Notes under the pieces: model-generated
The model's database searches: none
Seen by the model: only the letters and a program-made list of their open reading frames with translations
What the model was told of the DNA's origin: nothing
In this document: one piece after another, positions 1 to 5,027 of the stretch
Layout of the letters: each line of letters begins with the position of its first letter
Numbering within the stretch: the stretch's first letter is position 1
Program-made: the position numbers and the translations under genes
Assembly (NCBI GenBank): GCA_015234495.1
Contig: JADGMZ010000094.1
Span: forward strand, 1 to 5,629
Reading direction: 5' to 3'
Source: Brevundimonas sp.
Lineage (GTDB): Bacteria; Pseudomonadota; Alphaproteobacteria; Caulobacterales; Caulobacteraceae
Length of the DNA stretch: 5,629 nt

Positions 1-1
1 C

Positions 2-313
2 GCCAATGAGGACTTCGTGCTCAGGCCGGTCCACGCCCACATCAATCTGTTGGGTTTCGCCTCGATGATGCTGTTCGGCCTGTTCTACCGGGCCTTTCCG
101 GCGGCGGGCCGGGGATGGCTGCCGATGGCCCATTTCGGCCTGTCGGTGCTGGGCTTTTTGATCCTGATGCCTTCGCTGGCCCTGATGCTGCTCGAGAAGC
201 CGCTGTTCCTGCCGGCGATGATCGCCTCGGAGATCATGCTGGTCGGTTCGATGCTGCTGTTCGTCATCATCGTCTTCAGGGCGACGATGCGGAAGGAGCC
301 GATGCCCGCCTGA
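2..313 (+). CDS. Small membrane protein resembling heme-copper oxidase subunit I, 3' part only
   Basis: The reading frame is open from the left edge, so the true start lies outside the window; 103 codons are visible, ending in TGA. The visible protein starts ANEDFVLRPVHAHINLLGF and has three hydrophobic segments: about residues 10-33 (starting at the HAHINLLGFASMMLFGLFYR motif), 42-64 and 71-92. It ends in a short charged tail (RATMRKEPMPA). The HxHxNLLG motif at the head of a membrane helix followed by GLFYRxFP is typical of small proteins annotated as cytochrome c oxidase subunit I-like or cbb3-type subunit I-like. In true oxidases such histidines bind heme; whether this short protein binds heme is not known to me. 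A GTG at position 17 could be called as a start, but the frame and similarity continue upstream, so I treat the gene as truncated by the window edge. It converges with the OGFr-domain gene, the two stop codons touching. Family assignment is from memory of the motif. Confidence 0.72.
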   Translation, partial: ANEDFVLRPVHAHINLLGFASMMLFGLFYRAFPAAGRGWLPMAHFGLSVLGFLILMPSLALMLLEKPLFLPAMIASEIMLVGSMLLFVIIVFRATMRKEPMPA

Positions 314-321
314 TCAGGCGG
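306..321. repeat. 16-bp perfect palindrome spanning two abutting stop codons
   Basis: The sequence CCGCCTGATCAGGCGG equals its own reverse complement. The + strand gene ends in GCC TGA (308-313) and the - strand gene ends in GCC TGA read on the other strand (319-314), so the two stop codons touch with no base between them. The palindrome could arise simply because both proteins end in Ala codon GCC plus TGA. It has no loop or T-tract and does not look like an intrinsic terminator. Confidence 0.6.
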
Positions 322-769
322 TGGTCCAGTAGCCGCGGCTGCGGGCGCTGACCGGCGCCCCGGTCTCCTCGACCGCGGCGAGGACGGCGTCGCGGAAGGC
401 GTCGGCCTCGGCGTCCCCTCGCAGCAGGCGCAGCGAGCGGATCATGCGGGTGATGCGCAGGTGGTTGTGGTCCTGCGGCCGCAGCCAGACATCGGTGCGG
501 CCGAGAAAGGCCGCCATCCGGTCCGTCGCCGCCGCCAGGGCGCACTGGGCCAGGCTGGAGTCGCGGATCGCGGTCGCCTCCGCCTCGTCCAGCACCGGCG
601 AATCGGGGACGGCGGCCGACGGCTCCGGCAGCGGGAACAGCCACTGGATGAAGTCGTGGCTCCGCTCCAGCGCCGCGTCGTCAAGGGCCAGCACCTCGAA
701 CAGGGTGCGGCCGCGCCCGTCGACGCCCTCGCCCTGCAGAAAGGCCAGCACCCGCCCGCGGCTCTCCAT
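314..769 (-). CDS. OGFr (opioid growth factor receptor) conserved-domain protein
   Basis: A 151-residue protein matching the conserved N-terminal domain of opioid growth factor receptor (Pfam OGFr_N type), which is widespread in bacteria as a stand-alone protein of unknown function. Diagnostic segments are SHDFIQWLFPLPEPS at residues 37-51 and HNHLRITRMIRSLRLL at 101-116, the two hallmark blocks of the family, and a C-terminal SRGYWTTA resembling the family's usual ending. No signal peptide or membrane segment is seen, so it is probably cytoplasmic. The ATG start lies 3 bases after the tdh stop (TGA GCC ATG) with no clear Shine-Dalgarno sequence. It is therefore probably translated by coupling to tdh, as the last gene of the kbl-tdh run. 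Whether it has any part in threonine catabolism is unknown; placement alone is weak evidence. The eukaryotic name should not be read as a receptor function. Confidence 0.88.
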   Translation of the reverse strand: MESRGRVLAFLQGEGVDGRGRTLFEVLALDDAALERSHDFIQWLFPLPEPSAAVPDSPVLDEAEATAIRDSSLAQCALAAATDRMAAFLGRTDVWLRPQDHNHLRITRMIRSLRLLRGDAEADAFRDAVLAAVEETGAPVSARSRGYWTTA

Positions 770-772
770 GGC

Positions 773-1828
773 TCAGGCCGCGGCCTTGTCCCAGTCCAGC
801 ACCACCTTGCCCGACTGGCCGGACTTCATGGCCTCGAAGCCCTCGCGGTAGTTCTGGTACGGCATCTGGTGGGTGATCAGGGGGGTGAGGTCGAGGCCGG
901 CCTTGAGCAGGCCCAGCATCTTGCGCCAGGTGGTGAACATCTCGCGGCCGTAGACGCCCTTGATGGTCAGGGCCTTGAGGATGATGGCGCCCCAGTCGGT
1001 CTCCATCGGCTTCGAGGGAATGCCCAGCATGGCCAGGCCGCCGCCCATGATCAGGGTGTCGACGCACTGGCGGAAGGCGATCGGCGAGCCCGACATCTCC
1101 AGCGCCACGTCGAAGCCGACTTTCATGCCGAGTTCGTGGATGACGTCGTGCAGATCCTCGCGGGAGGTGTTCACCGTGCGCACGCCCGGCGCGACCTTCT
1201 GCGCCAGCTCGAGGCGGAAGTCGTTGATGTCAGTCAGGACCACGGTGCGGGCCCCGGCGTGGCGGGCGACGGCGGCGGCCATGATGCCGATCGGGCCGGC
1301 GCCGGTGACCAGCACGTCCTCGCCGAGCAGGTCGAACTGCTGGGCCGTGTGCACGGCGTTGCCGAACGGGTCGAGGATGGAGCCGATCTCGTAGGGCACG
1401 TCGTCCGGCAGTTCGATGACGTTGAAGGCCGGGGCGACGACGAATTCGGCGAAGGCCCCCTGGCGGTTGACGCCGATGCCCTTGGTCGCCGGGTCGAGGT
1501 GGAAATGGCCGGCGCGCGCGGCTTCCGAATTGAGGTCGATGACGTGGCCCTCGGCCGAGACGCGCTGGCCGATCTTGAGGCGGCGGTCGACGTCCTTGCC
1601 GATGGCGACGATCTCGCCGGCGAACTCGTGGCCGGTGATCATCGGCACGGGGACGTTCTTCTGGCTCCACTCGTCCCAGTTCCAGATGTGGATGTCAGTG
1701 CCGCAGACGGCGGTGCGGTGCACCTTGATCAGCACGTCCTCGTCGCCGGCGACCGGGATGGGGGCGTCGATGAGCTCCAGCCCTTCGGCCGGCTTCGTCT
1801 TGGCGAGGGCCTTCATGGTGTTGGTCAT
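773..1828 (-). CDS. tdh: L-threonine 3-dehydrogenase
   Basis: Medium-chain zinc alcohol dehydrogenase that oxidises L-threonine with NAD+ to 2-amino-3-oxobutyrate, the substrate of Kbl; cytoplasmic. The 351 residues align end to end with E. coli Tdh (341). Visible features: catalytic-zinc and threonine-site block VCGTDIH (C42, T44, D45, H47), NWDEWSQK at 50-57, GHE at 66-68, LDPFGNAVHTA at 152-162, Rossmann motif GAGPIG at 176-181, NAD-selective Asp200 (VVLTD), YGREMF at 293-298 and the C-terminal SGQSGKVVLDWD. The structural-zinc cysteines are absent: D98, S101, A104 and D112 stand where E. coli has Cys. I chose ATG at 1828 (MTNTMKALAK), preceded by AGGAA at 1831-1835. ATG at 1816 (MKALAK, as in E. 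coli) is the alternative. The frame stays open to 1960, but that extension only translates an intergenic repeat. Followed after 3 bases by the OGFr gene and preceded, beyond a repeat, by the GIY-YIG gene. Confidence 0.96.
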   Translation of the reverse strand: MTNTMKALAKTKPAEGLELIDAPIPVAGDEDVLIKVHRTAVCGTDIHIWNWDEWSQKNVPVPMITGHEFAGEIVAIGKDVDRRLKIGQRVSAEGHVIDLNSEAARAGHFHLDPATKGIGVNRQGAFAEFVVAPAFNVIELPDDVPYEIGSILDPFGNAVHTAQQFDLLGEDVLVTGAGPIGIMAAAVARHAGARTVVLTDINDFRLELAQKVAPGVRTVNTSREDLHDVIHELGMKVGFDVALEMSGSPIAFRQCVDTLIMGGGLAMLGIPSKPMETDWGAIILKALTIKGVYGREMFTTWRKMLGLLKAGLDLTPLITHQMPYQNYREGFEAMKSGQSGKVVLDWDKAAA

Positions 1829-1830
1829 GG

Positions 1831-1835
1831 TTCCT
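1831..1835 (-). promoter_or_regulatory. Ribosome binding site of tdh
   Basis: On the - strand the bases GCAGGAACC precede the ATG at 1828. AGGAA is a plausible if slightly close Shine-Dalgarno core. It favours the 1828 start over the upstream in-frame codons, which lie in a palindromic repeat. Confidence 0.5.
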
Positions 1836-1839
1836 GCTC

Positions 1840-1980
1840 TTTCACCCGTCATGGCCGGGCTCGTCCCGGCCATCCATGAGCGCGGGATCCTGATTTGCCG
1901 CGTGGTCTGGGAGGCCGTGCCCGTCCTGTCAACGCCGGTGTTCATGGGTGGCCGGGACAAGCCCGGCCATGACGGTGAAA
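1840..1980. repeat. Compound palindromic intergenic repeat, copy A
   Basis: A 141-base element between tdh and the GIY-YIG gene. Its ends (about 1840-1878 and 1943-1980) are inverted copies of each other over about 38 bases, with two substitutions and one indel. Each end is itself a hairpin: ATGGCCGGG/CCCGGCCAT around a 5-base loop CTCGT at 1851-1873, and TGGCCGGG/CCCGGCCA around ACAAG at 1949-1969. The inner 60-odd bases show no gene. The unit 'ATGGCCGGGC..GTCCCGGCCAT' is a recurrent intergenic repeat type in alphaproteobacteria (from general knowledge). Copy B, on the other side of the GIY-YIG gene, shares the ends and the adjoining ATCCATGAGCGCGG. The element could act as an RNA hairpin or terminator, or be a non-autonomous mobile element; the sequence alone does not decide. 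Confidence 0.85.
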
Positions 1981-1981
1981 G

Positions 1982-2335
1982 TTAGCTGTGAGGCCGGAGT
2001 TCCGGCCAACGCTCATAGTCGGTGGCGCCCATCAGGGTCGGGAAGAGATCGTCCCAATGCGGGTTGTTCCGTTCGATCAGGTTGATCTTCCACTCGCGCT
2101 TGTACTTCTTGAGCTGTTTTTCCCGGCGAATGGCGCTGACGATGGTCTCGTGGGTTTCGTACCAGACGAGACGGGCCACGCCGTAGCGGGCCGTGAAGCC
2201 CTTGCCCTGGCCTCCGCGATGCTGGCCGGCGCGTGTCGGCAGCTGACTCGTGACGCCGATGTCGATCGTGCCGTGCTTGCGGCTGGCCATCATGTAGACG
2301 GCGATCCAGACATTGAAGGTATCCCGCGAGACCAT
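1982..2335 (-). CDS. Small GIY-YIG nuclease-superfamily protein with altered YIG motif
   Basis: A 117-residue single-domain protein of the GIY-YIG superfamily, UPF0213/YhbQ-like in size. Family features: AVYMMASRKHGT at 12-23 (the GIY strand, Y14), IGVTS at 26-30, R35 in the helix (catalytic Arg position), GFTARYGVARLVWYE at 46-60, E72 in AIRREKQLKKYKREWK (metal-binding Glu) and IERNNPHWDDL at 87-97. Close homologues normally read GTLYIGVTS. Here the second motif is GTIDIGVTS, so the key Tyr is Asp25 (codon GAC at 2263-2261; TAC would be Tyr, a one-base change). Cleavage activity is therefore doubtful. The start at 2335 follows GGGGGAA (2341-2347) with 5-base spacing. A compound palindromic repeat lies on each side of the gene, and the unit separates kbl from tdh. 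Stand-alone proteins of this family have no firmly known cellular role. Confidence 0.87.
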   Translation of the reverse strand: MVSRDTFNVWIAVYMMASRKHGTIDIGVTSQLPTRAGQHRGGQGKGFTARYGVARLVWYETHETIVSAIRREKQLKKYKREWKINLIERNNPHWDDLFPTLMGATDYERWPELRPHS

Positions 2336-2340
2336 GTCGC

Positions 2341-2347
2341 TTCCCCC
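2341..2347 (-). promoter_or_regulatory. Ribosome binding site of the GIY-YIG gene
   Basis: GGGGGAA on the - strand, 5 bases before the ATG at 2335, directly after the edge of repeat copy B. It is purine-rich but not an exact anti-SD match. Confidence 0.4.
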
Positions 2348-2350
2348 AAC

Positions 2351-2466
2351 CCGTCATCGGCGGGCTTGTCCCGGCGATCCATGAGCGCGGACGGGTCTTC
2401 AAGCGCACAGTGGCCACCCCGTCCGCCGGAGTCCATGGATGGCCGGGACAAGCCCGGCCATGACGG
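2351..2466. repeat. Compound palindromic intergenic repeat, copy B
   Basis: A 116-base element between kbl and the GIY-YIG gene with the same design as copy A. Ends at about 2351-2384 and 2433-2466 are inverted copies with four substitutions over 34 bases. The right arm carries the perfect hairpin ATGGCCGGG/CCCGGCCAT around ACAAG (2439-2461). The left arm has ATCGGCGGG..CCCGGCGAT around CTTGT (2356-2378). There, one outer G-C pair is replaced by C-G with pairing kept, and one inner pair is a G-G mismatch. The middle differs in sequence from copy A except for ATCCATGAGCGCGG next to the left arm. No open gene is seen inside. Confidence 0.85.
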
Positions 2467-2486
2467 TGAAGGAGTGGTTAGGGAGG

Positions 2487-3677
2487 CTAGATGACGCCCA
2501 GCTCTTTCCCCGCGGTCGTGAAGGCCTCCACGGCCTGATCGATCTGGTCGAAGGTGTGGGCCGCCGACATCTGGGTGCGGATGCGGGCCTGGCCGCGCGG
2601 CACCACCGGGAAGCTGAAGCCGATGACGTAGACGCCGAGCTCCAGCATGCGGGCGGCCATGTCCTGGGCCAGCTTGGCGTCGCCGAGCATGACCGGGATG
2701 ATCGGGTGCTCGCCGGGCAGCAGGTTGAAGCCCGCCCCGTTCATGGCGGCGCGGTAGCGGGACGCGTTGGCGAAAAGCTGCTTGCGCAGGGCGTCGCCCT
2801 CGTCGCCTGCGGCGATACGGATGGCCTCCAGCGACGAACCGCAGACGGCGGGCGCGAGCGCGTTGGAGAACAGGTACGGGCGCGCCCGCTGCTTGAGCAG
2901 CTGAACCACCGGCGTGGTGGCGCAGATGAAGCCGCCCATGGCCCCGCCCAGCGCCTTGCCGAAGGTGCCGGTGACGAAGTCGACCTTCACCTCGTGGTTG
3001 GCGTAGGAGCCGCGCCCCTGCGGACCGAGGAAGCCGGTGGCGTGGCAGTCGTCGACCATGATCAGGGCGTCGTAGCGGTCGGCGAGGGCGCGGATGTCCT
3101 TCAGCTTCGCGATATAGCCGTCCATCGAGAAAGCGCCGTCGGTGGCGATGATGATGTCGCGCGCGCCGTCGGCCCGGGCCTGCTTCAGCTGGGCCTCGAG
3201 GTCGGCCATGTCCGAATTGGCGAAGCGGTAGCGCTTCGCCTTGCACAGGCGGACGCCGTCGATGATCGAGGCGTGGTTCAGGCTGTCCGAGACGATGGCG
3301 TCCTCGGCCCCGAACAGGGGTTCGAAGATGCCGCCGTTGGCGTCGAAGGCGGCGGCGAACAGGATGGCGTCCTCGAAGCCGAGATAATCGGCGATGGCCT
3401 GTTCCAGCTCCTTGTGGATCTCCAGCGTGCCGCAGATGAAGCGCACCGAGGCGGTGCCCGCGCCCCACTGTTCCTGCGCCTTGATGCCCGCCTGGGTGAC
3501 CCGTTCGTCGCCAGCCAGGCCGAGGTAGTTGTTGGCGCAGAAGTTGAGGACGTCGCGGCCGCCGACCCTGATGACGGGGCCCTGGCGGGACGCGATGACG
3601 CGCTCGGGCTTGGTCAGGCCCTGGGCGTCGATGTCGGCGAGTTCCGCGGAGACGCGGTCGTGGAAGCTGGCTGTCAT
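2487..3677 (-). CDS. kbl: Glycine C-acetyltransferase (2-amino-3-ketobutyrate CoA ligase)
   Basis: PLP-dependent alpha-oxoamine synthase family enzyme that cleaves 2-amino-3-oxobutyrate with CoA to glycine and acetyl-CoA, completing threonine breakdown begun by Tdh; cytoplasmic homodimer in characterised relatives. The 396 residues match E. coli Kbl (398) over the full length. Visible motifs: NFCANNYLGL at 45-54, GTASVRFICGT at 74-84, AFDANGG at 110-116, SDSLNHASIIDG at 130-141, VDDCHATGFLG at 208-218 (D209 and H212 for the PLP ring), GTFGKALGG at 237-245 with the PLP-binding Lys241, PYLFSN at 267-272 and the C-terminal RGQARIRTQMSAAHT at 361-375. The start at 3677 has GGAG 5 bases upstream; the stop is TAG. 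It lies 48 bases after the lipoprotein gene and upstream of the repeat-flanked GIY-YIG gene and tdh. No broken or missing active-site residue is seen. Confidence 0.97.
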   Translation of the reverse strand: MTASFHDRVSAELADIDAQGLTKPERVIASRQGPVIRVGGRDVLNFCANNYLGLAGDERVTQAGIKAQEQWGAGTASVRFICGTLEIHKELEQAIADYLGFEDAILFAAAFDANGGIFEPLFGAEDAIVSDSLNHASIIDGVRLCKAKRYRFANSDMADLEAQLKQARADGARDIIIATDGAFSMDGYIAKLKDIRALADRYDALIMVDDCHATGFLGPQGRGSYANHEVKVDFVTGTFGKALGGAMGGFICATTPVVQLLKQRARPYLFSNALAPAVCGSSLEAIRIAAGDEGDALRKQLFANASRYRAAMNGAGFNLLPGEHPIIPVMLGDAKLAQDMAARMLELGVYVIGFSFPVVPRGQARIRTQMSAAHTFDQIDQAVEAFTTAGKELGVI

Positions 3678-3682
3678 GCGCG

Positions 3683-3686
3683 CTCC
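3683..3686 (-). promoter_or_regulatory. Ribosome binding site of kbl
   Basis: GGAG on the - strand (AGCGGAGCGCGC-ATG), 5 bases before the ATG at 3677. It supports this start, which also gives the usual Kbl length. Confidence 0.6.
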
Positions 3687-3690
3687 GCTA

Positions 3691-3704
3691 CGCCGTTTTC
3701 GGCG
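3691..3704 (-). other. Small perfect hairpin in the kbl leader
   Basis: CGCCG-AAAA-CGGCG on the - strand, between the lipoprotein stop and the kbl ribosome binding site. A 5-bp GC stem with a 4-base loop and no following T-tract, so it is not a standard intrinsic terminator. It could be incidental or a weak RNA stability element. Confidence 0.35.
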
Positions 3705-3725
3705 TGGTTTGAAGCCCCCGCCAAC

Positions 3726-4625
3726 TCAGGTGGAGGGAACCGGCGTGGGCTCCGCCTCCGCCCTGACCGGGCTGACTGAAATCCGGCCGCCGCAGGGCTG
3801 GAGCGCTTGATCGAGCGTTACGGGCGAGGTGTCGCCATAGGCCGTCACCCGAATGCGCGCCGCCTTCGGGCAGACCCGTTCGCCCTGGCCCTCGTGGGGA
3901 ATGGCGCTCCAGGCGATGTCGAAGAAGGCCTTCTCCCGCGGCGCCAAGCTGACGAGGATGTTGGCCTGGCCCTCGCGCGAATAGCCCCCGGGCCGTTGCT
4001 CGGTGCGCATGGCCTCGAGATCGCGCCCCTGCGCGTCCTGGAGGGCGACAGCGGGATAGCCGTGAATCCGGCAGGCCTGCGAGCCGACGTTCTGGACGCC
4101 GATTATGGTGACCCGGCTGCCGGCGCCGGCATCGCCGCCCTCGGCCGATAGTCGGAGCTGGGGCCCCTTGCAGGGCGGTTCCGACATTCCACGCGGATCG
4201 GGCGCCTGAACCAGCTCGGGGCCGGCGCCGACGGATGGCGACGACGGCCGGCTGCAGCGCTCCAGCACCACCGTACCGATCTCTTCGTCAGGGCCGAGGC
4301 GGCTGAGGGTGGCGCCCTCGGTCCCGTCGCGATTCGCCGTCCACCATTCGACGCCGGAGCCGATGTAGCGGGCGCCGGAGGCCGACTGGGCCGTGCGCAG
4401 GACGTAGGTCTGCCCCTTGTAGGACAACCGGGCGCTGGAAGTGTCGGGATAGGCGACGGCGATCGACTGTCCGCTCTCGCAGGCGTAGCTGACCGGCGGG
4501 GCGGCCGGCGCGGTCGGGGCCGGCGACGGCTCGACCGGCTGCGGCGGGACGGCGGCCTCTTCGGTGCAGGCGGCCACGAGGGCAAGGCTGGCGACGAAGG
4601 CGCAGGCGGGGCTCAGACGGCGCAT
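3726..4625 (-). CDS. Lipoprotein with MliC-like and DUF4232-like domains
   Basis: A 299-residue predicted lipoprotein. Residues 1-19 form a signal peptide (MRR, hydrophobic core) ending in the lipobox LVAAC with lipidated Cys20. Thr at +2 is not the inner-membrane Asp signal, so outer-membrane sorting is expected by the E. coli rule. A Pro/Ala-rich linker follows (about 26-45). Residues 46-124 look like a membrane-bound lysozyme inhibitor of C-type lysozyme (MliC) domain: YACESG, LSYKGQTYVL, the SASGARY motif at 81-87, EWW at 93-95, with Cys49 and Cys124 able to pair. I do not see the conserved Lys that MliC proteins use after this point. Residues 152-285 resemble DUF4232: C152, GAGSRVTIIGVQNVGSQACRIHGYP, VSLAPREKAFFDIAW, C252, C278. 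A role in guarding peptidoglycan against host lysozyme is an inference from the first domain. The gene sits 48 bases upstream of kbl with no obvious functional link. The ATG at 4625 is preceded by GGGA (4634-4637 region). Confidence 0.85.
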   Translation of the reverse strand: MRRLSPACAFVASLALVAACTEEAAVPPQPVEPSPAPTAPAAPPVSYACESGQSIAVAYPDTSSARLSYKGQTYVLRTAQSASGARYIGSGVEWWTANRDGTEGATLSRLGPDEEIGTVVLERCSRPSSPSVGAGPELVQAPDPRGMSEPPCKGPQLRLSAEGGDAGAGSRVTIIGVQNVGSQACRIHGYPAVALQDAQGRDLEAMRTEQRPGGYSREGQANILVSLAPREKAFFDIAWSAIPHEGQGERVCPKAARIRVTAYGDTSPVTLDQALQPCGGRISVSPVRAEAEPTPVPST

Positions 4626-4678
4626 GGGCGTTTTCCCGTTCCGGTCGCAGGGTCAACGCCAGCGAACGTCAAAGGCTC

Positions 4679-4692
4679 CGCTTGGGCAAGCG
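4679..4692 (-). terminator. Weak hairpin directly after the toxin reading frame
   Basis: CGCTT-GCCC-AAGCG on the - strand begins immediately after the toxin stop codon (4695-4693). The stem is 5 bp and the downstream bases are GAGCCTTTG, so the T-tract is poor. The 66 bases up to the lipoprotein start (4626-4691) otherwise hold no clear feature. TTGACG and TTGACC hexamers occur there on the - strand, but I see no convincing -10 partner. Confidence 0.25.
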
Positions 4693-5027
4693 TCAGGCCA
4701 GGATTCGCCCGATCACCTGCCGCAGATTGCCCAGGTCCCGCTCTGAAAGCACGCCCAGGCGTCGAAGGATCAGCCTCTGTTCGATCGTCGCGAAGACTGG
4801 CTTGACGGCGGAGGCCTTGAGCAGTCCCGCCTGTTCCCAGTCCTGCAGCCAGAGATCTCCGTAGGCCGTGGAAGGGCGCAGCTGGCTGGTGATCGCCATC
4901 AGGACGGCATCAGCCCGGGCGGCGGAATAATCGCGGCCGCTGACGACGACGGCGGGACGCTTCTTCGAGGCGGACTGGTCCGTGAACGGGAAGGGGACGA
5001 GACGACGTCGCCGAACTCACAGCGCAT
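4693..5027 (-). pseudogene. PemK/MazF-type toxin, frameshifted
   Basis: mRNA-interferase-type toxin (PemK/MazF fold) in two frames. From ATG at 5027, which overlaps the end of the antitoxin gene by 11 bases, the frame reads MRCEFGDVV and then runs into unrelated residues and TGA at 4901-4899. The frame one base over (-1) continues with LVPFPFTDQSASKKRPAVVV, SGRDYSAARADAVLMAITSQ, and on to QRLILRRLG...GRILA, stop at 4695-4693. Joined, the product would be about 111 residues, normal for the family, with KKRP (Arg region) and AITSQ (Thr/Ser region) at the usual active-site positions. The join fits loss of one C: GTCGTC-CTCGTC expected, GTCGTCTCGTC observed near 5000-5001. In the body's frame there is no ATG, GTG or TTG until 4899, which yields only a 68-residue C-terminal piece. 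Either a true inactivating deletion or a sequencing error; no classic slippery heptamer is seen for programmed shifting. Confidence 0.85.

Noticed and set aside
461..1879. A 472-codon open frame on the + strand opposite tdh and the OGFr gene
   Set aside because: It is antisense to two clearly recognised genes. Its product is a low-complexity Val/Asp/Gly/His-rich string with no family resemblance, typical of antisense frames in GC-rich DNA.
1840..2466. CRISPR-like array from repeated GGCCGGGACAAGCCCGGCC units
   Set aside because: There are only two inverted pairs with a gene between them, no regular spacer length and no cas genes. They are palindromic intergenic repeats.
2290..3468. A 392-codon frame on the - strand within kbl, rich in Arg, Gly and Pro
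   Set aside because: It is an alternative frame of kbl with strongly biased Arg/Gly/Pro composition. The kbl frame itself carries all catalytic motifs.
2439..3779. A 446-codon open frame on the + strand opposite kbl
   Set aside because: It mirrors kbl on the other strand and starts inside repeat copy B. The composition is that of an antisense shadow.
4626..4692. A sigma-70 promoter for the lipoprotein gene from TTGACG or TTGACC on the - strand
   Set aside because: No -10 element resembling TATAAT or the Caulobacter-type consensus lies at the right spacing, so I do not call it.
4693..4899. A stand-alone 68-residue protein starting MAITSQLRP
   Set aside because: Its similarity continues upstream in the same frame (KKRPAVVVSGRDY...) without a start codon, so it is the C-terminal part of the frameshifted toxin and not an independent gene. 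Re-initiation at the overlapping TGATG (4901-4897) is possible but unproven.
4990..5010. Programmed ribosomal frameshifting in the toxin gene
   Set aside because: No slippery heptamer of the X-XXY-YYZ type and no obvious downstream stimulatory structure was seen. A plain one-base deletion or sequencing error is simpler.
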